Origin: Flavobacteriales bacterium
GTDB lineage: Bacteria; Bacteroidota; Bacteroidia; Flavobacteriales_D; Parvicellaceae
DNA length: 53,855 nucleotides
Assembly (NCBI GenBank): GCA_029251405.1
Contig: JAQXDK010000025.1
Coordinates: 1-53,855, forward strand
Direction: 5' to 3'
Position numbers and translations under genes: made by a program. Below, in pieces: positions 1 through 8,705 of this stretch. The notes beneath the pieces were generated by a model. That model was not told the DNA's origin. It did not search any database and was given only the letters and a program-made list of their open reading frames with translations. Position 1 is the first letter of the stretch, and each line of letters starts with the position of its first letter.

Positions 1-1702
1 CATTAAAGTATTCATTTTATTATTCACATGTATTAACTCTTTTAGTCAAGGTACTATTGAGTTTACAATTGAAGCCCCTTCATCAATAGGTGGAGCTTAC
101 GGTTTTTCATCTACCAATGATGTTGCCGGATGGGGAAGTCCAGATTTAACTGATACAGCAAATGCTATCATGGATACTTTAATGTTTGTCGAAGATGGTA
201 CTGCAGGAACAAATCCACAAGGAAATCCTATTTCTCAAGAGGGTTGTTTTCCGTTAACCAATGACTTAACTGGAAAAATAGCTGTTATCTGGAGAAACAC
301 CTGTCAATTTGGTACTAAAATATATTATGCAGAGCAAGCAGGAGCTAGAGCTGTTATAATAATTAATAGAGAACCAGGACTTGTAAACATGGCTCCTGGG
401 GACAGTGGTGCAGTTTGTACAATTCCAGCAATCTTTATCGAGGACGCAACTGGTGCAGTAATTACAGCTGAAATGGCAAATGGACCAGTAGTAGCATTTA
501 TAGGTGCTAGAAATTTTGATAACAATCTTTCTATAACAGCTGCTGATGTAATTAGACCAGAAGCTGCATCAACTCCAGCTGCATATGCACAAGATAACTC
601 AGAATATGATGTTCAAGTTGGAACTTGGGTTGTAAATAAAGGAAATCTTGACAACAACGCAATTCTAAATGCAAAAATCACCTTTGGTGGTACTACCTTA
701 TACGATCAGTCTACAGCCTCTACCCCAATATTAGCTGGTGATAGTGCATATTTTTCATTGCCTACTTTCAGTCAGGCATCATATAGCACAGGAATGTATA
801 ATTTGACTTACAGTGTGGATACTACTGGAGATGAATTTACTAGTGATAATGAAATATCACAAGATTTCCATATTAGTAATACAAAATATTCTAATGTTCC
901 TTTAGACGCTAATGAAGAAATGGTATTAAGTCCATTTTACAGGCCAAATAATGCAACTGGAAGTGTTAGTGTTTGTGCACCTTTCTTAGATCCTAATGCA
1001 AGCAGAATGGCAGCAATGGGATTAAGTTTTGCTGCTGTTTGTAGTGGTTGTGATCTTTCTAACAGGTACTTTACAACTTACCTACATGAATGGGGTGATG
1101 CATTTCTTGATTTAGATGATCCTGCTGCTGACATAACAATGATAAATACAATTGGAACAGGTGAATATACTTACCCTTCAGATTCAGCTTACGCAGAGAT
1201 TTATGTACCATTTACTGATCCTGTAGATTTAGTAGATAATCAGAGATATTTATTTTGTGTAAACACTTACGATACAGATATTTACATTGGATTTGATGAC
1301 AAATTAGATTACGTCCAAAATATTGAAAATGTTTACAAACAACCAGTAAGTGTTGTTGAAAATAACGGATCATGGTTTTTAACTGGGTTTGGTAGTGATG
1401 TTACTGCTGGTATTTCTGTTGAGTTAACTACTAACCTAAAAGTTGAAGAGAATCAACTATCTAAAATAGATGCTTATCCTAATCCTGCTGCAAACTTAGT
1501 GACTATACCATTAGATGGATATAAAGGAAAAGGAACCATTAATATTTTAGATGTAACAGGAAAAGTTATTGCAACAAAAAATGTTAATGTAAATAACTTA
1601 GTATCTGTAGATGTATCAGAAATTTCAAATGGAAATTACATATTTGATTTAAATTTAGAAGATGGTAGATCAGCTAAACTTAATATTATAATCAATAAGT
1701 GA
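1..1702 (+). CDS. PA-domain secreted protein with T9SS type A sorting domain (5' end cut by window)
   Basis: The reading frame is open from base 2, so the start codon lies just outside the window; 566 codons are visible. The first visible residues are the hydrophobic end of a signal peptide, with likely cleavage after a Ser-Gln. A protease-associated (PA) domain follows (roughly visible residues 80-155; Cys-rich, with the typical AEQAGARAVIIINRE stretch). After it come a CARDB-like beta-sandwich region and, in the last ~80 residues, a T9SS type A sorting domain (YPNPAAN, then GKVIATK, NGNYIF). The protein should be exported by Sec, passed through the T9SS and attached at or released from the cell surface. 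I see no HExxH, subtilisin or other peptidase motif, so it may be a PA-domain protein without its own protease. Function unknown; secretion route fairly sure. Confidence 0.85.
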   Translation, partial: IKVFILLFTCINSFSQGTIEFTIEAPSSIGGAYGFSSTNDVAGWGSPDLTDTANAIMDTLMFVEDGTAGTNPQGNPISQEGCFPLTNDLTGKIAVIWRNTCQFGTKIYYAEQAGARAVIIINREPGLVNMAPGDSGAVCTIPAIFIEDATGAVITAEMANGPVVAFIGARNFDNNLSITAADVIRPEAASTPAAYAQDNSEYDVQVGTWVVNKGNLDNNAILNAKITFGGTTLYDQSTASTPILAGDSAYFSLPTFSQASYSTGMYNLTYSVDTTGDEFTSDNEISQDFHISNTKYSNVPLDANEEMVLSPFYRPNNATGSVSVCAPFLDPNASRMAAMGLSFAAVCSGCDLSNRYFTTYLHEWGDAFLDLDDPAADITMINTIGTGEYTYPSDSAYAEIYVPFTDPVDLVDNQRYLFCVNTYDTDIYIGFDDKLDYVQNIENVYKQPVSVVENNGSWFLTGFGSDVTAGISVELTTNLKVEENQLSKIDAYPNPAANLVTIPLDGYKGKGTINILDVTGKVIATKNVNVNNLVSVDVSEISNGNYIFDLNLEDGRSAKLNIIINK

Positions 1703-1728
1703 TATAGCATTACTTATTGTAAATCATT

Positions 1729-1758
1729 AAAAAAGGCCTCTATGAGGCCTTTTTTTTT
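1729..1758. terminator. Bidirectional intrinsic terminator
   Basis: A perfect 12-bp stem (aaaaaaggcctc / gaggcctttttt) with a TAT loop lies between two convergent genes. It has a T-run on the plus strand and an A-run (T-run on the minus strand) on the other side, so it can end transcription of both the PA-domain gene and mlaF. Confidence 0.9.
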
Positions 1759-1771
1759 GCATAATTTAAAT

Positions 1772-2521
1772 CTACTTGGGTTTTATATTTTGTAAAAATT
1801 TTGAAACGTAAACAAAATCGTGAAGTTCTTTGACCTTTACGTTGAGAATTTCATTTTTGCTTCCCTCCCATTTTTTTATACCATTATCTATAAAGAGTAT
1901 ATTGTCACCAATTTCTAGGACAGAATTCATGTCATGTGTAATAACAATCGTCGTCATTTTATACTCATCCGTAATTTCTTTGATAAGTTCATCTATAACA
2001 ATTGCTGTAACAGGGTCTAATCCCGAATTTGGTTCATCACAAAACAAATATTTAGGTTGAAGAGATATCGCTCGAGCAATAGCAACTCTTTTCTGCATTC
2101 CTCCACTAAGCTCTGACGGGTACAAATTGTTTTTATTTAAAATATTGACTCTATTTAAACAAAAATTGACTCTTTCCAATATTTCGTCTTCCAACATATT
2201 TGTAAACATTCTTAAAGGAAAGGCGACATTCTCTTCAACAGATTGTGAATCAAAAAGAGCACTACCTTGAAATAACATACCCATTTCTTTTCGAAGATCT
2301 TTTTTTTCTTTAGATTTTAAAGCTAAAAAATCTCTATTATCATAAAATATCTCACCTTCATCTGGTTCAAATAAACCAACTATACATTTAGTTAAAACTG
2401 ATTTACCAGAACCACTTTTACCAATAATTAAATTAGTTTTACCTTTCTCAAATCCAAATGAAATGTCTTTTAGAACCTGAGTCCCATTAAAAGATTTAGA
2501 TATGTTTTTAACGGTTATCAT
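1772..2521 (-). CDS. mlaF: MlaF-type ABC transporter ATP-binding protein
   Basis: This 249-residue protein is the ATPase of an Mla-type phospholipid transporter at the inner membrane. Seen directly: Walker A GKSGSGKS (34-41), ABC signature LSGGMQ (138-143), Walker B ending CDEP (161-164), D-loop SGLDP and the H-loop His196. Its ATG overlaps the stop of the upstream permease gene as ATGA, which is typical of coupled translation of the MlaE/MlaF pair. The MCE-domain partner MlaD is not in this window. The Asn in DEPNSGLD (many ABC proteins have Thr) is, as I recall, usual for Bacteroidota MlaF. Confidence 0.92.
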   Translation of the reverse strand: MITVKNISKSFNGTQVLKDISFGFEKGKTNLIIGKSGSGKSVLTKCIVGLFEPDEGEIFYDNRDFLALKSKEKKDLRKEMGMLFQGSALFDSQSVEENVAFPLRMFTNMLEDEILERVNFCLNRVNILNKNNLYPSELSGGMQKRVAIARAISLQPKYLFCDEPNSGLDPVTAIVIDELIKEITDEYKMTTIVITHDMNSVLEIGDNILFIDNGIKKWEGSKNEILNVKVKELHDFVYVSKFLQNIKPK

Positions 2522-3258
2522 ATTAACATTAATTGAGTTAATATATAATTAGCAAATAAAATAAAAATACTACTGTAGACAACAGCATTGGTACTAGCCT
2601 TACCGACCGCTAAAGAACCACCCTTTAAATAGTAACCAAAATAACTTGAAATACTTGTGATTAGAAAAGCAAAAACTACAGTTTTAGTTAAAGCGTATCT
2701 GATAAATGTGAAATTATCTTCAGAAAAAGATCTTATACCAAGAATATATTGATTTACAGGTATAATTTCAGTAAAATAACAAACTAATCCACCACCCATA
2801 AAACCAAAAAACATACTGTAGGTTATAACAATTGGAAAGATAAATAAAGACCCTAGTATTTTTGGACCTATTAAATAGCCTATAGAATTTACACCCATTA
2901 CTTCAAGAGCATCTATTTGCTCTGTAACTTTCATTGAACCTAATTCAGAGGCAATACTAGACCCAACTTTTCCAGCTAATATTAAAGAAATTATTGTTGG
3001 GCAGAATTCTAATAACATGGACTGTTTCACTGTAAAACCTACTGTGTAATCAGGGATCCAAGCCGATTCAATAGCTGTAGCAGTTTGAATTACAAGTACT
3101 GCTCCCATAAAAGCTGACATTATAGAAACTATAAATAAGGATTTAACTCCTAGTTCTATAACTTCATGTGATAATCTTTTAAAATAAACTCCAAACTTTT
3201 CAGGTTTATGAAAAATGTAGTATAGCATTAAAATATATTTCCCGAAGTTTTTTATCAT
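2518..3258 (-). CDS. mlaE: MlaE-type ABC transporter permease
   Basis: A 246-residue polytopic membrane protein of the MlaE/YrbE permease family, the membrane partner of the ATPase encoded immediately downstream. The central part (PTIISLILAGKVGSSIASEL, then GSMKVTEQIDALEVMGVN) is the family's hallmark coupling region. About five hydrophobic segments are visible. It shares four bases with mlaF (ATGA), so the two form one transcription unit. The complex is expected to move phospholipids between inner and outer membrane; direction is not deducible here. Confidence 0.92.
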   Translation of the reverse strand: MIKNFGKYILMLYYIFHKPEKFGVYFKRLSHEVIELGVKSLFIVSIMSAFMGAVLVIQTATAIESAWIPDYTVGFTVKQSMLLEFCPTIISLILAGKVGSSIASELGSMKVTEQIDALEVMGVNSIGYLIGPKILGSLFIFPIVITYSMFFGFMGGGLVCYFTEIIPVNQYILGIRSFSEDNFTFIRYALTKTVVFAFLITSISSYFGYYLKGGSLAVGKASTNAVVYSSIFILFANYILTQLMLI

Positions 3259-3341
3259 CTGATTTTATATTAACCAAAATAAACAATAATAATTGTGAAT
3301 CCATAGATGCATTGATTAATTTTAAACGTTTTAATAATTAG

Positions 3342-3527
3342 ATGAGAAAATTATTCATTGCAAAATATTCAATTATTGTAATTTTAGTTTTAAACTTTAA
3401 CTCTTGTAAAATTTTCAAGAATAACAAAAAGTGTGATTGCCCAGAATGGACATACCATACCAATTTAAAAGCAAATGATTTTAAAAATAAACCAGAACTT
3501 AACTGTATACATCCTAGTCTAATCTAA
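3342..3527 (+). CDS. Small lipoprotein, function unknown
   Basis: A 61-residue product with a lipoprotein signal peptide: basic start, hydrophobic core and a lipobox ending NFNSC, giving lipidated Cys22. The mature part is about 40 residues and contains a CDCPEW motif. I recall similar CDCP(K/E)W tails in small Bacteroidota lipoproteins of unknown role. The stop codon is directly followed by the ATG of the nucleotidyltransferase gene, so the two are co-transcribed. No function can be assigned. Confidence 0.65.
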   Translation: MRKLFIAKYSIIVILVLNFNSCKIFKNNKKCDCPEWTYHTNLKANDFKNKPELNCIHPSLI

Positions 3528-3953
3528 ATGAAAAAAAAAGCAATTATTGTAAGTGGATATTTTAATCCTATCCATAAAGGTCACCTGGAATATTTTAATA
3601 ATGCCAAAGAGAGCTCAGATGAATTATTTGTAATTGTTAATTCTGATTTACAAAGAGAATTAAAAGGCAGTAAAGCATTTCAAGACGAAGAAGAAAGAAT
3701 GATAATTGTAAGTAATATCAAAGCTGTAGATAAAGCATTTCTTTCTGTGGATAATGACAGAACTGTCTGCAAAACGATTGAAAAAATAGTAGCTGATCAT
3801 GGAAGTAAATATGAACTAGCATTTGCAAATGGAGGAGATCAAAATAACGACACCATTCCAGAAAAACCAATATGTAAAAAATTAAACGTTCAACTTATTG
3901 ACGGATTGGGAGATAAAATTCAATCTTCTAGTTGGCTTCTAAATAAAAAATAA
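3528..3953 (+). CDS. Cytidylyltransferase-like (HxGH) nucleotidyltransferase
   Basis: A 141-residue single-domain Rossmann nucleotidyltransferase of the cytidylyltransferase-like superfamily. The ATP/CTP-binding H16-K-G-H19 motif follows the usual first strand (AIIVSGYFNPIHKGH), and a second conserved segment, FANGGDQNND, lies near residue 105. Closest known types are the RfaE C-terminal ADP-heptose synthase domain and TagD glycerol-3-phosphate cytidylyltransferase, but the C-terminal ISSS/RTE-type signature is replaced by QSSSWLL, so the substrate is uncertain. It follows the small lipoprotein gene without a gap and precedes a 66-residue orphan, suggesting a three-gene unit. Confidence 0.85.
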   Translation: MKKKAIIVSGYFNPIHKGHLEYFNNAKESSDELFVIVNSDLQRELKGSKAFQDEEERMIIVSNIKAVDKAFLSVDNDRTVCKTIEKIVADHGSKYELAFANGGDQNNDTIPEKPICKKLNVQLIDGLGDKIQSSSWLLNKK

Positions 3954-3963
3954 TTTTGAGAAT

Positions 3964-4164
3964 ATGATTTGTATTGAAGCAACAATACCAAGTTGGTTAT
4001 GTGAAATCGATGATGAATTGAAAGCTATCTATCATAGTAAAGAAACATTTTGTGTTTGGATATTTAAAACTAGACTTCTGAGAAATCAATTTATGAAAGA
4101 AACTGTTGACATGATAAAAAGTGAAAGAGAAAATCATTTTCTTCAAAAATATCATTCACTCTAA
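3964..4164 (+). CDS. Hypothetical protein (66 aa)
   Basis: A short ORF ten bases downstream of the nucleotidyltransferase gene and same-strand with it. The product has no signal peptide or membrane segment; its C-terminal half is rich in Lys/Glu and looks helical. The amino-acid composition is protein-like and the ORF fills an otherwise empty gap before rodA. I do not recognise it. It could be a chance ORF in a 225-base gap. Confidence 0.4.
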   Translation: MICIEATIPSWLCEIDDELKAIYHSKETFCVWIFKTRLLRNQFMKETVDMIKSERENHFLQKYHSL

Positions 4165-4178
4165 CAGAAAATTTTTAG

Positions 4179-5510
4179 TTATCTGAGAACTACTTTTCTT
4201 TCAGCATCTAGTCTTAACATAATAAATATCATTAATCCAAATGATAAAATAGCTGATCCGCCTTTACTAAAAAAAGGAAGAGGAATACCAATAACTGGAG
4301 CTAATCCAATTACCATAGCGATATTAATCATAAAATGAAAAAACAAAATTCCAGAAACACAATACCCATAAATTCTGGTAAACTTACTTCTTTGTCTTTC
4401 TGCAACAGCTATAATTCTAACCAACATAGATAAATACAGAATAATAAATATTAAAGAGCCCATAAAACCCAACTCTTCAGCTAAAACACAAAATATAAAA
4501 TCAGTATTCTGTTCAGGTACATGTTTGTATTTATCATTACTTAAAGTTCCCTTTAAAAATCCTTTACCAAAGCCCTCTCCAGACCCTACAGCTGAAAGAG
4601 CCTGATATATATTGTACCCCGCACCTTGTCTATCTTCTTTTATTCCAAACATAATTTGAAATCGAGTTCTGTGTCTGTCTTTAAAAACAGAATCGTAAAC
4701 AACATTTATTCCTCCAGAAATTGAAAGCCCCAAAATACCAATTAAAATCAAGCTTCTTATTTTTTGTTTCCTATACCTAGGAAGAACAAAGTATCTAATA
4801 ATTAAAAAGGAGAAAATAAAGCCAATTATTAAGAAGAATCCGAAGAATACAATTCCAGAAACCATGGTTTCTCCAATATAAAAAACAGAGTTGGAAGCCT
4901 TTAAAAATATACCAACTATTGCAATTAAAACTGTAAAAAGTCCAACTAATAGAAAGTTACCAGATAATCCTTCTCTGTACAATACAAAGACAAAGCAAGT
5001 GAAGACAAGCATAGTACCAGGATCTGGTTGTAAAGCAATTAAGATTGAAGGAATTATTATAAGTAAAAAGGCTTTTAATTTAGTTTTAAAATCTTGGAAT
5101 TTAGAACCAACATCACTTAAAAGTTTTGCTAGCGCTAAACTTAGAGCTAACTTAATTAGTTCGGATGGTTGAAAAGAGAATCCACTAAAATAAAACCAAG
5201 AACGTGCTCCTTTTAAAGGAGGCATTAGTAATACTATGAATAATAGGAAAATAATAACTCCATAAATTAAATAGGAGCTATTTTTAATTAAGTTACCATC
5301 TATAAGTAGAATAACTATACCTAAAAAAGAAGTTAAGAATAACCAAATCAGTTGCTTACCATAATTTGAATTCCAAACGAAGTCCTGAAACTCTGATCCC
5401 TTAAAACTACTTGAGAACATAATCAAATATCCAATTATTGATAATATTATATAAAACAAAACCAAGGGTTTATCAATATTTCGCCATACGGATAGATTTC
5501 TGTGTTTCAT
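4179..5510 (-). CDS. rodA: RodA, SEDS peptidoglycan polymerase of the elongasome
   Basis: A 443-residue SEDS (RodA/FtsW/SpoVE) membrane glycosyltransferase with about ten hydrophobic segments. Conserved regions visible are the GARSWF segment, FQPSELIKLAL, RFQIMFG near the large loop and FIFCVLAEELGF, all typical of the family. It is called RodA, not FtsW, because it is the last gene of the mreB-mreC-mreD-mrdA operon; PBP2 is its transpeptidase partner. It polymerises lipid II into glycan strands during lateral wall growth. It is slightly longer than E. coli RodA, as is usual in Bacteroidota. Confidence 0.94.
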   Translation of the reverse strand: MKHRNLSVWRNIDKPLVLFYIILSIIGYLIMFSSSFKGSEFQDFVWNSNYGKQLIWLFLTSFLGIVILLIDGNLIKNSSYLIYGVIIFLLFIVLLMPPLKGARSWFYFSGFSFQPSELIKLALSLALAKLLSDVGSKFQDFKTKLKAFLLIIIPSILIALQPDPGTMLVFTCFVFVLYREGLSGNFLLVGLFTVLIAIVGIFLKASNSVFYIGETMVSGIVFFGFFLIIGFIFSFLIIRYFVLPRYRKQKIRSLILIGILGLSISGGINVVYDSVFKDRHRTRFQIMFGIKEDRQGAGYNIYQALSAVGSGEGFGKGFLKGTLSNDKYKHVPEQNTDFIFCVLAEELGFMGSLIFIILYLSMLVRIIAVAERQRSKFTRIYGYCVSGILFFHFMINIAMVIGLAPVIGIPLPFFSKGGSAILSFGLMIFIMLRLDAERKVVLR

Positions 5511-5511
5511 T

Positions 5512-7347
5512 TTAAAATTTTGTATTCTTATTTAGAATAACTGACTGTTGAATTTCTAACATTTTTTGATATGACTTTTCTGAAAGTTTACCATTTATGT
5601 ATTTTTCCATCATTAAACTTGCAATCGGAGCAGCCCATTTACTTCCCCACGTCCCATATTCTACATAAACAGCAATAGCTATTTTTGGTTTACTCATTGG
5701 AGCAAACGATATAAAAACAGAATGATCATTAAAGTTTTTATTTTCAACCGTACCAGTTTTTCCACAAACTTCAATACTATCAATTCTTGCATTTCTGCCA
5801 GTTCCATTATTGACCACTTCATTCATGGCTTTGGTAATTATTTCAAAATGATTTTCTTCAACATCTGTAAAGTGTTTAATTTTGTATTTATTACTCAATT
5901 CTTCATCCTCAATTTTTTTAACTACGTGAGGAGTATAATAAAATCCTTTGTTAGCGATAATAGCTGCCAGATTAGCCATTTGAATTGGTGACACCCCTAT
6001 TTCTCCTTCTCCAATACTGTTAGAATAAATAGTACTAAATGCCCATCTCTTTTTCCCATACCATCTATCATAAAATTCTACATTTGGTATAAATCCGCTT
6101 TTTTCATCTGGCAAATCAATTCCTAATGGGCTACCAAAGCCAAAAGATTTAACTTTTTCTTCCCAAATTCCTAGCCCTAGTCTGCTAGTCTCAAAGATGT
6201 TTCCGTTACTATTCTTCATAATTAGCCGCTTATAAACATGAAAAAAATACGGATTGCAACTGTGTTTAATTGCTTTTAGTAGGCTGTTAGGTTTTTCATG
6301 ATTATGACATCCAATTGTGTTTTTATTACATACAAAACCAGTTTCTTTAGTGATTACACCCTCATCTAATGCTATAAGAGCTTGAACAAGTTTGAAAATT
6401 GAACCTGGCCTATATTTATCGTTATAAACAGGTCTGTTAATTAACGGCTTTAAAGAATCATTTTGTTTTAAATTTTTAAATTCATTAGCAAAATTTCTAC
6501 CTGTCAATAAAGATGGATTATAACTTGGTGCAGAGATCATTGCTAAAACTTCACCAGTTGAAGGCTCGAGAGCAACAATGGAACCAATTTTATTTTTCAT
6601 TAAATCTTCACCTAATTTTTGAAGTTTTGCGTCTAAGGTTATTAACAAACTTTTTCCAGCTTTTGGAGGGGTTTTATCCACAGTCTCCATTTTATTACCT
6701 GCATAATCTTTCAGATAATTTATATTTCCTCTTTCGCCTCTTAATAATTTTTCATATTGATTTTCTAAACCTGTAATTCCAATAAAATCATTTTTAGTAT
6801 AAAATAAATCGTCTTCCTTTCTTGTTTTTTGAAATTGATTTTCATCTATTCTTCTAATATAACCTAGTAAATGAGAAGCTATGGGAAAAGGATACCCCCT
6901 ATCAAGCTTAGATTCTGCATGAATAGCAGGTATTTGTCCTATAAATGGTGAGATTTTTGCATGTTCTAACTGAGACATTGATTTAATGAAAACTGAAGGC
7001 TTGTAAGGGACATTGTAACCGCTAGAAGCTTGGTTAAGAATTTCTCTAAAATCAGATCTGCTAAAATTAAATACATCACAAATAATTACAGTATCTTTTT
7101 CCTTAACAGCAATCGGAAGAATAAATAAATCGTAAAGTGTAGCTGACCCTACTAGTAGATTATTATTTCTATCGTAAATAAAACCCCTTGGAGGTTGTAA
7201 GTTTTCAGTTGTTAGACTAATTTCAGCCGCTCTTTCAGACCAATCATGGTTAATTACTTGAATATAAAATAGCCTTAAAGAAAAAATTATTCCAACACAA
7301 GTTATAATTAGTATAATAACCCACCTTCTATTCTTAAAAGGATCCAT
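5512..7347 (-). CDS. mrdA: Penicillin-binding protein 2 (elongasome transpeptidase)
   Basis: A 611-residue class B penicillin-binding protein. It has one N-terminal membrane anchor (about residues 9-30), a PBP dimerisation region, then the transpeptidase domain with active-site S316-I-F-K, S363-C-N and K530-T-G. It cross-links peptidoglycan made by RodA. The gene overlaps the upstream mreD by one base (TAATG) and is two bases from rodA, so it is translated from the same message. All catalytic motifs are intact. Confidence 0.95.
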   Translation of the reverse strand: MDPFKNRRWVIILIITCVGIIFSLRLFYIQVINHDWSERAAEISLTTENLQPPRGFIYDRNNNLLVGSATLYDLFILPIAVKEKDTVIICDVFNFSRSDFREILNQASSGYNVPYKPSVFIKSMSQLEHAKISPFIGQIPAIHAESKLDRGYPFPIASHLLGYIRRIDENQFQKTRKEDDLFYTKNDFIGITGLENQYEKLLRGERGNINYLKDYAGNKMETVDKTPPKAGKSLLITLDAKLQKLGEDLMKNKIGSIVALEPSTGEVLAMISAPSYNPSLLTGRNFANEFKNLKQNDSLKPLINRPVYNDKYRPGSIFKLVQALIALDEGVITKETGFVCNKNTIGCHNHEKPNSLLKAIKHSCNPYFFHVYKRLIMKNSNGNIFETSRLGLGIWEEKVKSFGFGSPLGIDLPDEKSGFIPNVEFYDRWYGKKRWAFSTIYSNSIGEGEIGVSPIQMANLAAIIANKGFYYTPHVVKKIEDEELSNKYKIKHFTDVEENHFEIITKAMNEVVNNGTGRNARIDSIEVCGKTGTVENKNFNDHSVFISFAPMSKPKIAIAVYVEYGTWGSKWAAPIASLMMEKYINGKLSEKSYQKMLEIQQSVILNKNTKF

Positions 7348-7862
7348 TATTTTCTAGAAATAAAAACATATTGTAAAAACAATAACACCATTAAAGATGA
7401 GATGGTATTGATAAGTGATCTAAGTAGTAAAGTGAAGAGATTTTGAAAAGAAAATTGTTCTATTAAAAAAAACAATAAATGATAAAAAAAAAGACTAGAC
7501 CCAAAGAATAATAAAAATCTAAGGATTCCAATATTGAATATATTTAATTCTACATCTTTTTCAATATCTTCAGTAGATGTTATACTGTATAAAAAAGTAG
7601 GCTTTAAATAAGTAATCATTAGTAATACAAAAGTATTTAATCCCAAAGTATTTCTAAAAATATCCGTAATCATTCCCATAAAAAAAGCAATAATTAAAAG
7701 TTGAAAAACTGTTGTGCTTAGCCTTTGCTTTAGAATATAAAATGCGATAATAATTGGAGAAAAAAAATAGGAGTAAGTCCCAAGATCTATCGCATCAATA
7801 ACAAATATTTGAAATATTATTAAACCTAAAAACCATGCAATATTTTTAAATTCTAATATCAT
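7347..7862 (-). CDS. mreD: Rod shape-determining protein MreD
   Basis: A 171-residue hydrophobic protein with about five membrane segments, the size and hydropathy expected for MreD. Sequence conservation in this family is weak; the assignment rests mainly on position between mreC and mrdA, with an ATGA overlap with mreC and a one-base overlap with mrdA. MreD is an inner-membrane member of the elongasome that works with MreC to activate PBP2/RodA. Confidence 0.9.
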   Translation of the reverse strand: MILEFKNIAWFLGLIIFQIFVIDAIDLGTYSYFFSPIIIAFYILKQRLSTTVFQLLIIAFFMGMITDIFRNTLGLNTFVLLMITYLKPTFLYSITSTEDIEKDVELNIFNIGILRFLLFFGSSLFFYHLLFFLIEQFSFQNLFTLLLRSLINTISSLMVLLFLQYVFISRK

Positions 7863-8689
7863 TTAAATTTTAAATGTTCATTGAGCTCTTCTTGGAAGTT
7901 ATTCTTAACAAGAAATCCAATTTTTAAGGCAGAAAAATTTTCCTCTAATTTCAGTTCAATATCTAATGTCTGGTCTTCTATATTTTCACTAATACTTATA
8001 ACTCTACCTATTTTAACCCCTTTAGGATAAATACCCTCAGCACCAGAAGTAACAAAAAAATCATTTTCATCAACTTTAGTATATATTGGGATGTTATTCA
8101 CATAAACTGAATTAAAATTATTTTTTTCGGGAACCCAAAGAAGATCTCCCCAAGCGTTAGTTTTTTGATGAAGAATTTTTAATCCAAAATCTGGATTTAT
8201 TATGGGTCTTACCGTAGCATAGTTGTTAGTTACGTTGGTTACTATCCCTATAACTCCCTTAGTTCCAATAAGTCCCATTTTTGGGACAACTCCATTTTGA
8301 GAGCCTGAATTAATTATTAAATTATTTTTGTAAAACTTGAATTGAGAATTGACAATATTTACTTCTTTAAATAAAAAGTTTTTTCTATAAATTGTATCGT
8401 TAGATTTTATAAATTTTTTACCAACAACTAAATTTTTATTTAAAATTTGTTCTTTTAAATAAGCATTTTCAATCATTAAATCGTTGTTGACTTCCCTCAA
8501 AGAAAAATAAGAAAATAGACTGGATTGGTACTTAAGAAGTCCCGCAGATAAGCTATTACTTGAACTTAAATAATGGTAATGATGATAATTATTAGTAGCA
8601 CTAAATAAAAAAAATAAAGCAGTAGATTCTAAAAACAAGAAAAAAAGAAAGTTTCTGTACTTTTGAATAAGCAGAATTATATTTCTCAT
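7859..8689 (-). CDS. mreC: Rod shape-determining protein MreC
   Basis: A 276-residue bitopic protein: one N-terminal membrane segment (about residues 10-30), a short coiled-coil region (about 55-85), then the periplasmic beta-rich MreC domain (NSGSQNGVVPKMGLIG, later DDFFVTSGAEGIYPKG). It organises the elongasome in the periplasm and activates PBP2. It lies 16 bases after mreB and overlaps mreD by four bases. Confidence 0.93.
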   Translation of the reverse strand: MRNIILLIQKYRNFLFFLFLESTALFFLFSATNNYHHYHYLSSSNSLSAGLLKYQSSLFSYFSLREVNNDLMIENAYLKEQILNKNLVVGKKFIKSNDTIYRKNFLFKEVNIVNSQFKFYKNNLIINSGSQNGVVPKMGLIGTKGVIGIVTNVTNNYATVRPIINPDFGLKILHQKTNAWGDLLWVPEKNNFNSVYVNNIPIYTKVDENDFFVTSGAEGIYPKGVKIGRVISISENIEDQTLDIELKLEENFSALKIGFLVKNNFQEELNEHLKFK

Positions 8690-8705
8690 TTATATTATTA
8701 TGATT

